Notes: generated from the sequence alone by a model not told the origin. DNA of 25,000 bases from Stramonita haemastoma (GCA_030674155.1 CM060322.1:59409264-59434263); one strand, 5' to 3'. Positions 1 through 9,524 are shown, counted from the first letter of the stretch. Numbers and translations are program-made.

Positions 1-58
<58 letters not shown>
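1..58. repeat. CT then CTAT microsatellite
   Basis: About 11 CT units run directly into about nine CTAT units. The array is cut by the left edge of the window, so its full length is unknown. The CTAT part probably arose from the CT part by a point change and slippage. Confidence 0.97.
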
Positions 59-59
<1 letters not shown>

Positions 60-144
60 ATTCTCTTTTTCTCTCATCCCCAATGCTGAACAAATTGATA
101 TCAGAACAGAACACAAATGGTGCTGATGGCAATGAAGACAGACT

Positions 145-1183
145 CATCCTCAGTAAATCAGTGTGGACAGTCAGACAAGCACTCCATCCTCAGTAAATCA
201 GTGTGGACAGTCAGACAAGCACTACATCCTCAGTAAATCAGTGTGGACAGTCAGACAAGCACTACATCCTCAGTAAATCAGTGTGGACAGTCAGACAAGC
301 ACTACATCCTCAGTAAATCAGTGTGGACAGTCAGACAAGCACTCCATCCTCAGTAAATCAGTGTGGACAGTCAGGCAAGCACTACATCCTCAGTAAATCA
401 GTGTGGACAGTCAGACAAGCACTACATCCTCAGTAAATCAGTGTGGACAGTCAGACAAGCACTACATCCTCAGTAAATCAGTGTGGACAGTCAGACAAGC
501 ACTCCATCCTCAGTAAATCAGTGTGGACAGTCAGACAAGCACTCCATCCTCAGTAAATCAGTGTGGACAGTCAGGCAAGCACTACATCCTCAGTAAATCA
601 GTGTGGACAGTCAGCAAGCACTACATCCTCAGTAAATCAGTGTGGACAGTCAGACAAGCACTACATCCTCAGTAAATCAGTGTGGACAGTCAGACAAGCA
701 CTCCATCCTCAGTAAATCAGTGTGGACAGTCAGACAAGCACTCCATCCTCAGTAAATCAGTGTGGACAGTCAGGCAAGCACTACATCCTCAGTAAATCAG
801 TGTGGACAGTCAGACAAGGTCATCCCTCAGTTAAATCAGTGTGGACAGTCAGGCAAGCACTACATCCTCAGTAAATCAGTGTGGACAGTCAGACAAGCAC
901 TCCATCCTCAGTAAATCAGTGTGGACAGTCAGGCAAGCACTACATCCTCAGTAAATCAGTGTGGACAGTCAGACAAGCACTCCATCCTCAGTAAATCAGT
1001 GTGGACAGTCAGGCAAGCACTACATCCTCAGTAAATCAGTGTGGACAGTCAGACAAGCACTACATCCTCAGTAAATCAGTGTGGACAGTCAGACAAGCAC
1101 TACATCCTCAGTAAATCAGTGTGGACAGTCAGGCAAGCACTACATCCTCAGTAAATCAGTGTGGACAGTCAGACAAGCACTAC
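145..1183. repeat. 40-bp minisatellite, about 26 copies
   Basis: Each unit begins CATCCTCAGTAAATCAGTGT, continues GGACAGTCAG, and ends in [A/G]CAAGCACT[A/C]. Nearly all copies differ only at those two sites. One unit near 585-623 has lost a base (39 bp), and one near 784-832 is scrambled at its boundary (CAAGGTCATCCCTCAGTTAA). The two variable sites define a repeating five-unit pattern (see findings). The period is not a multiple of three and the unit contains TAA, so it is not coding. The near-identity of copies indicates recent amplification or homogenisation. Confidence 0.97.
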
Positions 1184-1534
1184 AGCCTCCTCACAATGCT
1201 GAACTTTCCAACAGATAAAGGGGATGGAAAGGCAGAAAGTATAGGGGCGGGACAGGGTACGACACAATCCATTGTTAAAAACTGAGATAAATAACCGCGT
1301 GTGCGAAATTAGCCCTTCGCACTGTTCCAAACCTTAAACACGGGCTACAGTCTTCTAATGGAATCCTCTCCTAGATATAGAAGTTTCTTTTAAGAGTACT
1401 TCTGATTTTGTTTAATGGCTACTTCATGTCTTTTTGCCCAGGTTTCTGTACATTTTTTGAAGCCGTAGCGTTTTGGAAAGAGAAGAGAATAGGAAAGATG
1501 TGTAATCGGTGTTGGAGATGAGAAGGGAGCTGTG

Positions 1535-2259
1535 GACCTGTGGGCAGCATTTCACACCTGTAGACACTGTGACCTGTGGGCATGGCAGCATGTCACACCT
1601 GTAGACACTGTGACCTGTGGGCATGGCAGCATTTCACACCTGTAGACACTGTGACCTGTGGGCATGGCAGCATTCACACCTGTAGACACTGTGACCTGTG
1701 GGCATGGCAGCATTTCACACCTGTAGACACTGTGACCTTTGGCAGCATGTCACGCCTGTAGACACTGTGACCTTTGGCAGCATGTCACGCCTGTAGACAC
1801 TGTGACCTTTGGCAGCATGTCACGCCTGTAGACACTGTGACCTTTGGCAGCATGTCACGCCTGTAGACACTGTGACCTTTGGCAGCATGTCACGCCTGTA
1901 GACACTGTGACCTTTGGCAGCATGTCACGCCTGTAGACACTGTGACCTTTGGCAGCATGTCACGCCTGTAGACACTGTGACCTTTGGCAGCATGTCACAC
2001 CTGTAGACACTGTGACCTTTGGCAGCATGTCACGCCTGTAGACACTGTGACCTTTGGCAGCATGTCACGCCTGTAGACACTGTGACCTTTGGCAGCATGT
2101 CACGCCTGTAGACACTGTGACCTTTGGCAGCATGTCACGCCTGTAGACACTGTGACCTTTGGCAGCATGTCACGCCTGTAGACACTGTGACCTTTGGCAG
2201 CATGTCACGCCTGTAGACACTGTGACCTTTGGCAGCATGTCACGCCTGTAGACACTGTC
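1535..2259. repeat. 35/41-bp compound minisatellite, about 20 copies
   Basis: The left part (to about 1735) has about five units of mostly 41 bp containing GACCTGTGGGCATGGCAGCA. The right part has 15 units of exactly 35 bp, with GGCAGCATGTCACGCCTGTA starting at 1741, 1776, 1811 and every 35 bp to 2231. The two unit types differ by a 6-bp indel (GTGGGCATGG against TTGG) and by CACACC against CACGCC. The array ends at GACACTGTCAATAT, which matches the unique sequence after the single unit in copy C at about 7905. Confidence 0.96.
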
Positions 2260-2555
2260 AATATCCAGGAGAGGGACCAGGAGAAACGTAGGAATGGAAT
2301 TTCCCTAAAGTAAAATGTCTGACACTGAACTCTCAACCACCACAGTTACTGTCAGTCACAAAGGAGAAATACTCTCACCACCTTATCACACTGGGTCATC
2401 TGCGTTGGGTGGAAAGGGGAAGAAATGGGGGAGGGGAGGCTGTGACCGTTGAGATTAAAACGGCATCAGAAGAACATCCGTCTGCCGAGGGCTGGATGGA
2501 GAAATGGCGGGCCTGTCTGGAGGAAGGCTTTGTGCCTGTCTTCCCTGAGGGCAGA

Positions 2556-2627
2556 GGAATGGAGTCTGTCATTCAATGCCACTTAGACACTGGAATGGAG
2601 TCTGTCATTCAATGCCACTTAGACACT
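2556..2627. repeat. Exact 36-bp tandem duplication
   Basis: A 36-bp segment beginning GGAATGGAGTCTGTCATTCA is present twice in direct succession, with copies starting at 2556 and 2592. It lies in copy A of the dispersed family. Copy B has only one version, near 7128-7163, so this is a private duplication. Confidence 0.93.
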
Positions 2628-2700
2628 TGGCCCTGTCTGAGACGATGATGGCTTTACAATTGTTTACTTCTGAAAACCACTTCTCCCAAAAATGACCTCC

Positions 2701-4159
2701 TGTTTTCAGCATTCACTCAGCATTGAAATCACATCAATTTGTGTGGAAATTTTAGCTCATTGTTTAAGTCACACATTCCAGTCACACATCATTTATTTAA
2801 CAATGACGTATCAGTCAGCAAAGCTCCACATAACTGTATTACTGCTCATTGCAATCACTCTTCATCTTGCAGAGTTATTTTGGGATAATACAACAGAACA
2901 GGACCAGTACTGATTCACAATAAATCAACATGGTGTAACACAGACTATGACACCAGGCCAGGTTTTCATCTGTCAGCGCTGGTGCAGAGGAAAAGTGACA
3001 AGAACATGCTCATGATGAAAGGGGGTGGAGTCAGACTGCACTGACCACTGCCCTGTTCTTAGGGCCGGCAACAGACTTGTGATAACACCTTCCGTGAACA
3101 TGACCCCCTGCCTCTCTCCTGCAGAACACAGAGCAAATGTTTCATCAGTCAATGCGCAAAAGAAACAGTTGTTGAAGTTAGGCTGCAGAGTGGATAAAAT
3201 TTATGTGAAGACTTTGATTTTGTTTGCATCTGGCTTGTTTGCAAATTTCCGGTAGCTGGTTAGAAAATCTTCAGTGGTGCCGCAACAGTCTTCTAGACTG
3301 TGGGATAGGTGAAGGTGAAGGTTTGCAAATAGCTACATTGTGTTTGTTGTGTACGTTGTTTAGTCTCCATGGACTATTACCTTCATTAACACACGTGCAT
3401 GAGCAGAGCTGATGAAAGCAAAAGACGTTGTAGTAAACAGGAAAGGTGTGTGAAGCTGGATTACACAGCCAGATATCCCACACATGTCATGAGTCCATCC
3501 ATCACAGCACACAGGCAGTGCAGACAGGCTGACAGACACAGGAAACGGTTTGGGGGAAAGCCTGCCAATACACCACTATCAGCCATGAAGACAGAGGACA
3601 GATTCAGGCCCAGAAATTAGCGAAGGATTTGCCCCCAGTGCCTGTGCAGACTGATGGAGGAGGGAGGGGAATGGAAGTCTGGTCCCTTCTCTGTCCTTCA
3701 CTGTCCACTCTCGTTTTCCTGATTGTTGTTTAAGAGAGCTTTGGGGCAAGGCAACAGGGAAATCTAAACAGAAAATCAGGAAACCGTCAGAACTCTGTAG
3801 ACATTGAGCTTTGTGAACACAATTTTTCCTCTCCAAACCTTGCGATCTATATAGTAATATCTGTTCTTTCTATGCAATTAATGAATTTGCCTACACAGCA
3901 AAAACGGAAGGATTCTGTACTCTGAATTGCAGACATTACAGAAATCTAGGGCTTGGCAGACAGCCAACATACATGGAGGAATCTGTAAACAGACTTCACA
4001 CAGTGTTCAGGAAAAGCAAGATGTAGACTGACATCAATAACTGCATACTGATTCACAACATGGCAGAGACTACACTTCCAAAAAGTAACTACTGTGTCAG
4101 TAGGTTAACCTCCAACAATGGCCAGAGGCTGCTTTCATAGTGAGCTGTGTCAGAGTGGA
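2701..4159. other. No gene recognised
   Basis: Mixed-composition DNA without long microsatellites. Open frames are all under 90 codons, overlap on both strands and resemble no family I know. Nothing supports an exon, RNA gene or mobile element. Confidence 0.6.
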
Positions 4160-4181
4160 GTCTGTCTGTCTGTCTGTCTGC
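4160..4181. repeat. Short TCTG microsatellite
   Basis: Five tandem TCTG tetranucleotides lie in otherwise unique sequence. Confidence 0.9.
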
Positions 4182-5066
4182 TGGCCTCACTCTGCTGGCC
4201 CACATCACAGAGGCAGTCAGTGTGGTGTGGAGATGGAATCACAGGAACTGACTTCATATGGAAGTGTGAGGAAGAAGAATGATAGACCTGGTTCAGTCTT
4301 TGGTGTCTGCACGCTTTCAACTCCTGCAAGAGGCCTGTTCTAAGCTCATTAACTCAGAACAAAGATACTAACTGAATTTAGGAGCGAAAATTTGTTTGTA
4401 GATTTTGTTTGAGTTTGTTTTTGTTGTTGTTGCTGCTTATTTGTTCGTTTTAGTTTGATTTTTTGTTTGTTTTATTCTCTTTTAAAAGTATGTTTATTCT
4501 TCATGAGGAAAGATTTATATCTAGTCTAGTTTTAACATGCCTAATGGATTTCCATTATGGGTAAAAAACGGTCGAATATACACAATTTTAGTATTGGAGA
4601 ACTTTGGAGCTCTAGCTAAGGAATGCACAAAATAGAACAAGTGAAAAAAGGCAAAGTTATCTACATAGATATTATACTTACTTCCCCTTGTTCTCATTAT
4701 ACCAGTCAAGAACAACAGCCAAGGGAGAAAAATGGCAAAACTATCATACAGATGGGAGACAATCTCCTTGATATTGGGCCATCAGTGGGTATTATTTCTC
4801 AGATAATTTCTCAGTGGAATGTTGTTTCTCAGACAAACAGTTGCAGTATCGTCATTAGAGATAATCACTGGGAAATCGAGGACTGATTTAGTCTCATGTT
4901 TTCCAGTACTGTCTTTGTTTATCCTGAGTGGCGTTTACTGTGGTCTTAATTCTGCACTCACCTTTCCTGGGATTTTTTTCTGTGTTGGTCAAAGTGACAA
5001 CGGCCTTGATGAGATCGGTGTGAAAAATGTTTCTACCTGGGAACCAATGCCTGCCACCTTCCTCAA
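4182..5066. other. Unassigned DNA with a T/G-rich tract
   Basis: From about 4385 to 4475 the plus strand is rich in TTTG and TTG steps (TTTGTTTGAG, TTGTTGTTG). The rest is AT-rich with two overlapping 87-codon frames that resemble no family I know. No gene is supported. Confidence 0.6.
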
Positions 5067-5155
5067 TCCATGTGTAGACTGACGGTCTATATGAACTGTA
5101 AAATCATCAGTCCATGTGTAGATACTGACGGTCTATATGAACTGTGAAATCATTC
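5067..5155. repeat. 44-bp tandem duplication
   Basis: TCCATGTGTAGA followed by CTGACGGTCTATATGAACTG occurs twice, at 5067 and 5111. The second copy has two extra bases (TAGATACTGACGG) and a GTGAAATCATT end where the first has GTAAAATCATC. It is a small, slightly diverged duplication. Confidence 0.92.
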
Positions 5156-5187
5156 CATCTATCTCCTGCCCGCTCTTCGTGAACAGA

Positions 5188-5223
5188 ACCACCCCACCCA
5201 CCCCACCCACCACCACCACCACC
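5188..5223. repeat. CCACCC and CCA short repeat
   Basis: ACCCCACCCACCCCACCC passes into CCACCACCACC. It is a purine-free tract on the plus strand apart from single A residues, and the minus strand is G-rich. Confidence 0.85.
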
Positions 5224-5427
5224 TTCCTTCCTGCTATTGAAGAGGACAAAGCCAGGAAGAACGGCAGCAGACTGGAGGCAAGGAAGGCACTACAGGAGCA
5301 CTGAAGGAGATAAAGCCATTTTCCACCAGTCTGCTGTTTCAGCAGTCTGTAGGGATATTTTTATGTCGGCCTGAGAAACAGCGGGCACTGGAAGGTTATT
5401 TTCTTTCAGGGCACGATCTGTTGCCTG

Positions 5428-5870
5428 TGTTGATGATGACGTGATGCTCCAATACGTTTTCATGATGGTGTGATGCTCCAGTACGTTTCCATGAGGGCGG
5501 GATGCTATGTCCAATACCAGTTTTCCATGATGACGTGATGCTCCAGTACGTTTCCATATGACGTGATGCTCCAATACGTTTCCATGATGAGTGATGCTCC
5601 AGTACGTTTCCATATGAGTGATGCTCCAATACGTTTCATATTGGTGGTGTGATGCTCCAATACGTTTCCTATTGATGTCGTGATGATGCTCCAATTTACG
5701 TTTCTCTATGATGACGTGATACCCCAATACGTTTCCATGATGATGTGATGCTCCAGTACATTTTGATGATGCTGTGATGCTCCAATACGTTTGAATGATG
5801 TCGTGATGCTCCAATGGCGTAAATGCTCCAATACGTTTGCATGATGATGTGATGCTCCAATACGTTTCTT
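5428..5870. repeat. Degenerate ~29-bp minisatellite, about 15 copies
   Basis: The shared core is GTGATGCTCCAATACGTTTC followed by CATGATGA, with spacing from about 20 to 37 bp. Variants include CTCCAGTACG, CTCCAATTTACG and ACCCCAATACG. The minus strand stays open for 174 codons (5814 down to 5290) and reads repeats such as YWSIT and GASHHHGNVLEHH. Unit lengths vary without keeping a multiple of three, so the open frame is probably a by-product of a stop-poor unit. Confidence 0.92.
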
Positions 5871-6536
5871 TCCCTCCCTCACCCCTTTCCTCTGTGCGTC
5901 ATCTTCCAGCTGTCAGTGATGGATGGAGGTGTCTGAGAGTCCAGACTGTGGCCAGCTGTGCTGAATGTTGCCTCATGCCCTGTCTGTTCCGTTCTGATGC
6001 TCACGAGTGGAGGCCACAGCTCCTTTCATCACAACAACTGATGTTTTCAGAGTGTGGGTTTGGTTTGTTTGTGTAAAGAATGTCTTTTAAGGGACTGAAA
6101 TAATGCATGAATAATTTCATATTGTGAACCATAAGAAAGAATTAGATATTTTGCGTATGCAGCCCTTTGCCCACCATTAAATTGGCTATATTTTTACTTC
6201 GTGGATTATACCTAAATGCATCATTGTGTACCTGGGCCTGGTGTGACAATGACCCCTCTGAGTGTTTAGCAACAGTAATTCATGCTTTTTTCGAGCAGAA
6301 GTGTTGGACCCCGAAGAAAGGAATGCATTACTTTTAACACGAACATGATAAAAAGAACACACATGGTGCTGAGGCATTGTAGTGTCACGCTGTCCCGCAG
6401 TCCACAATATCAGTAACTATGCCATGCATCAGAATTCTGAAGCTTCAAACAGAGAAAGACAGGGTGTGGTAGAGGCACACAACTAATCATCATTATTAAC
6501 AACTGAAACATTTCTTTTTTGTGAAAATACGCTCCT
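5871..6536. other. No gene recognised
   Basis: Unique-looking, moderately AT-rich DNA. No repeat, RNA or protein signature was recognised. The longest frames are under 80 codons. Confidence 0.6.
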
Positions 6537-6538
6537 GC

Positions 6539-6572
6539 ACCCCCCCCCCTCCCCACACACACACACACACAC
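6539..6572. repeat. Poly-C and CA microsatellite
   Basis: A run of C with one T interruption is followed directly by about nine CA units. Confidence 0.93.
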
Positions 6573-6654
6573 TCCTTCAACACACAGACTATATCTTCTA
6601 ATGAAAAAAGAATGTCATTGAAAATAACATGTTTTTATGATCGCTCTGAGACAT

Positions 6655-7225
6655 CTTATGATTAAACCCTGGTCTCTTTGTGGGCACTTCTGACCTATTC
6701 ATAGCTACTTCTGGCCGTTTTGCTTGGGATGCTACACAGTTTTTGCCGTATTCTTTTTAGTCTATAGGGGAGGAGAAATGTTTTTAAGTGGAAGAAGGGG
6801 GAGCTTTCGAGCCAGGAGGCGATGTTTCACATTCTATAGACATCGCCATTACTGGAGGATGGGCCACAGACAGATGTGAGGACTGACCCCCTGAGGCAAA
6901 GAGTCTGGCAGTGAACTCACAAGTGCCATCTCCCTGGCGGCCACAGAAAGGGGGGTTCTCATCAGTGTATCACACTGGGTCAGCTGGGTTGGAAGGGAAG
7001 GGTGAGTGAGGAGTGAGGTGACTGTTGTGATTGAAGAGGCATCAATAGGGCTAACTTCCCTTCCCTTTGCTGGACAGGGACAGTGGTCAGTTTGTGTGGA
7101 AGTTGGCTGATTGTCTTCAGTGTGCGAGGAATGAAGTGGGTCATTCTCTGTCACTTCGTCACTTGGCTGGTTTCTGAGAGGAAGCTGTCTTAAGAATGAG
7201 AACTCCTGAAGACCACTTCTCTGGC
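6655..7225 (+). repeat. Dispersed repeat family, copy B (single internal unit)
   Basis: Blocks collinear with copy A are visible. They include GATGTTTCACATTCTATAGA (the minisatellite unit, once only), TATCACACTGGGTCAGCTG, GTGACTGTTGTGATTGAAGA, GAGGAATGAAGTGGGTCATT and GAAGACCACTTCTC. Upstream, CTACTTCTGGCCGTTTTGC matches CTACTTCATGTCTTTTTGCC of copy A. Small open frames inside (101 codons on the minus strand, 7154 to 6849) are not kept in the other copies. It probably represents the state before the minisatellite expansion seen in A. Confidence 0.72.
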
Positions 7226-7323
7226 TCAGTGATAGAGTTTTGATTCAACCAGTAATGAAGGCGGTCAGTTATCATGCTGCTCTTATTCGTAAGTAGGCGC
7301 ACACGACACAGACACAGACACGA

Positions 7324-7324
7324 C

Positions 7325-7361
<37 letters not shown>

Positions 7362-7436
7362 CACACACACACACACACACACACACACCACACAACACAC
7401 ACACACACACACACACCCCACACACACCACACACAC
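7324..7436. repeat. Interrupted CA microsatellite
   Basis: A CA array of about 110 bp is broken by AACA, CCA and CCCC interruptions. Open frames across it in several phases are simple repeats of TH or CV residues. Confidence 0.97.
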
Positions 7437-7544
7437 GTAGGAACATAATTATACTGAGACCTGTCCTGTAGGAAGCACTGCCAGAAACTGCCAGAAACGT
7501 CATGGTGTGAAGGACTGAACGCTTGGCACCACTCCAATTATATT

Positions 7545-7665
7545 GCATTGAATTGTGTTGTATCTTTTTGTATCGTGTTCTATCATGTTGTAGTGTACTG
7601 CATTTTTTGTGTTTTTATTGTACTGTATTCTATTGCACTGCACTATACAATACTCCATTGTGTAC
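7545..7665. repeat. Degenerate TTGTA/TATTG pentamer tract
   Basis: Motifs such as GTGTTGTATC, TTTTGTATCG, ATGTTGTAGTG and TACTGTATTC recur at 5- to 10-base spacing. This suggests an old, decayed pentanucleotide repeat. Confidence 0.55.
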
Positions 7666-7739
7666 CCTTTCAGTTAAGACGGAATTTTTTGCGTGCGTAA
7701 AATTTGGGCTTATTCAATTATCCTCGAAGTAAAAGAATG

Positions 7740-8140
7740 ATTTTTTTCTAAATACACTTACTTCGGGTCTTTTTCATAAGCCATATTTTTTTCTAGGCAA
7801 AGTCCTATTGAGAGATGATGAGAAAGGGAAACAGATGGTTGGAGGGAGAAGAGAAGTCCTGAGTGTGGTGCCAGCATTTCTCAACCCATAGACACTGTCA
7901 ATATGGACCACAGGATGGACCTAGGGAGGGCGGGGAGGAGGGGGGAGGAGGAGGGGGTGTAAGAACTGAATTCCCCTGCAGCAAAGTGTGGCATGAACTC
8001 AGTCACCATAGCACAGACATCGTCAGCCACTGAAGGGAAGGCCGTCACTTCTTATCACTCCTGGTCATCTTCCCGAGATGAGGGGTGGAGTGGTGTGGCG
8101 GGGGTGGGGGGCTTTGACTGTTGTGATTAAAACTTTCGCC
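7740..8140 (+). repeat. Dispersed repeat family, copy C
   Basis: It shares with copy A the block CAGCATTTCTCAACCC followed by TAGACACTGTCAATAT, then GGACCACAGGATGGACC against GGAGAGGGACCAGGAG, a G-rich stretch, GAACTGAATTCCC, and near the end CTTGACTGTTGTGATTAAAA-like sequence (TTTGACTGTTGTGATTAAAA). It lacks the part after about 8140 that A and B share (GAGGAATG...CCACTTCTC), so it is 3'-truncated or too diverged to follow. Only one internal unit is present. Confidence 0.65.
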
Positions 8141-8503
8141 ATACCCCGTGGGTGTCTCACGCCCAGACCCCTGTGTCTTGCTCTGTCACTCAGGAACCTT
8201 TAACGCTTCTGCCCTAAAATTTCGTAACTTTGTCAATAAACATCTGTCCTACACATCCACAGAAAATTCTTTTTTTTTAAAGTGACATGAGAAGCCGAAA
8301 ACACCCACAAGTCGTGGGTGTGTACACACCCATACTCTGAAAGAGGCTCTTATCATGAGGACTTTAGAATGACGTCACTGTCCTGTGAGACTCCCTACAT
8401 CCTGGTTGCTAGGACACCTGTCCTTGTTCTGACTATTGTTGCTGCTGTAAGCTGTAGGGGTGAAGAATAAAACCTTTCAGAGATTGTTGCAGAAAATGAA
8501 ATC

Positions 8504-8505
<2 letters not shown>
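8141..8505. other. Unassigned DNA with overlapping palindromes
   Basis: No coding evidence. The notable element is at 8301-8332: an 8-bp inverted repeat (ACACCCAC and GTGGGTGT, 5-base loop) shares its right arm with a perfect 18-bp palindrome TGGGTGTGTACACACCCA at 8315-8332. The two foldings are mutually exclusive. Confidence 0.7.
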
Positions 8506-8600
<95 letters not shown>

Positions 8601-8610
8601 GTCTGTGTGT
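8506..8610. repeat. GT microsatellite, about 45 units
   Basis: Perfect GT to about 8596, then a short degenerate end (CTGTGTCTGTGTGT). It begins CGCGTGTG. It adjoins the 3' side of the minus-strand SINE. Confidence 0.98.
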
Positions 8611-8639
8611 TTTCCATTTATTCTTTTATATCGAGAATA

Positions 8640-8938
8640 ATGGAATAAGTACTCATGTGCTGTTTTACATCCAGTCCCCATGTGTATCAGTTTCGTAAAT
8701 CTTGACATCTGTTCCCACCGGCACACAATGGCCTACTCGTATGAAAAGCGGAACAGGATTTAACATGTGTGCAAGATGTTCTGCATGCGTTCGCACACGG
8801 GGCCTCGATTTATAGTCTCATCCGAAGGACTTTTGGGAAGAGTGGAATCAGCACTGATGTTAACTCCAGGGGAAGAATACGTGCTCGAACGGAATCGAAC
8901 GAGTCTTAGATTCTGAACGCATGTTGACCCGGCTATCA
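8640..8938 (-). mobile_element. tRNA-derived SINE copy, minus strand
   Basis: Read on the minus strand, the head has GATAGCCGGGTCAACATGCG and then TCGTTCGATTCCGTTCGAG. The latter contains GTTCGATTCC, close to the RNA polymerase III B-box consensus GGTTCGANTCC, with an A-box-like TAGCCGGGTCAA before it. The body follows with CGGATGAGACTATAAATCGA, GGCCCCGTGTGCGAACGCAT and GCAGAACATCTTGC. It ends with a segment (CATGGGGACTGGATGTAAAA then AGTACTTATT) that recurs at 16.2 kb. The body matches 11635-11765 and 16108-16226. I recognise the GACGAGAC...GAGG(C/T)CCCGTGTGC block as a repeat of gastropod DNA from memory. GT arrays flank both sides. Ends are approximate. Confidence 0.72.
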
Positions 8939-9115
8939 TCTGTGTGTGTGTGTGTGTGTATGTGTGTGTGTGTGTGTTGTGTGTGTATGTGTGTGTGTGT
9001 GTTTGTGTGTGTATGTATGTAGTATGTATGTATGTATGTATGTATGTATGTATGTATGTGTGTTGGGTGTGTGGGTGGTGGTGGTGTGATGTGTGTGTGT
9101 GTGGGTGTGCGCGTG
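8939..9115. repeat. GT and GTAT compound microsatellite
   Basis: GT units with TATG interruptions pass into about nine GTAT units (about 9010-9058), then return to degenerate GT and GGTGGTG. The array begins directly at the tRNA-like head of the SINE. Confidence 0.97.
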
Positions 9116-9261
9116 CATGCAACCATGAGTAGGTGCGTTTGTAGTTGTTTGCGTGTGTGTCTGTACTTGTGCATGTAGAGAGGGAAAATTATTACTTGTA
9201 CCGACATTTTTTACCCCCTTCAACCTCGAATACGTGTATTAATTTTAGAATTTCCTCTATA

Positions 9262-9395
9262 TCAGTGTGTGTGTGTGGTGTGTGCGGGTGTGTGTGTGTG
9301 CGCGTGTGTGTGCGTGTACGCGTGCGTGTGGGTGTGGGTTGTGTGTGTTGCGCGCGCGCGTGTGTGCGTGTGTGGGTGTGTCCGTGTGTGTGCGT
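9262..9395. repeat. GT/GC alternating purine-pyrimidine tract
   Basis: GT units are mixed with CG steps (GTGCGCGTGTGTGTGCGTG, GTTGCGCGCGCGCGTG). Strict purine-pyrimidine alternation with CG runs is the usual signature of Z-DNA-forming sequence. It also holds many CpG sites in a region otherwise poor in them. Confidence 0.93.
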
Positions 9396-9524
9396 ATTTG
9401 TTTTTGTTTTTTTACTTGAAGTTATGTTGGAATGTTTGAAGGCATATGAAATGTAGCCGTTTTGCGTCTTTCGAGATTATTCGTATTGATATGCATGTCA
9501 GAACTGTAATTGCCCTTCGCATTA

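Larger units (their letters stand above)
1380..2700 (+). repeat. Dispersed repeat family, copy A (minisatellite-expanded)
   Basis: This segment shares ordered blocks with 6655-7225 (copy B) and 7740-8140 (copy C). The blocks are: TTTTGCC and AGAGGAGAAA-like sequence upstream; CAGCATTTCACACC followed by TAGACACTGTCAATAT; TATCACACTGGGTCATCTG; GTGACCGTTGAGATTAAAA; GAGGAATGGAGT followed by GTCATT; and GAAAACCACTTCTC. The order and orientation are the same in all copies where present, so this is a diverged dispersed repeat and not chance similarity. It differs from B and C in carrying the 35/41-bp array and a 36-bp internal duplication. No long conserved frame is shared by the copies, so it is probably non-coding (an old non-autonomous transposon or a duplicated intergenic segment). 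Ends are approximate and no terminal repeats or target duplications were found. Confidence 0.75.

Noticed and set aside
145..2259. CRISPR array
   Set aside because: The regular repeats have no unique spacers between them. Whole units are tandem and contiguous, and the sequence is plainly animal.
2409..2648. 79-codon plus-strand frame MERGRNGGGEAV...
   Set aside because: It lies in copy A of the dispersed repeat. The frame is not kept in copy B, and it runs through a private 36-bp duplication.
5837..6076. 79-codon plus-strand frame MHDDVMLQYV...
   Set aside because: It starts inside the 29-bp array and continues into DNA without recognised similarity.
7159..7548. Long frames across CA/GT arrays (for example 129 codons on the minus strand at 7548-7159, and similar at 8433-8726, 8760-9223, 10025-10301, 13806-14131 and 16378-16709)
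   Set aside because: They are simple-repeat translations (TH, CV) open in several frames at once, with no domain in the flanks.
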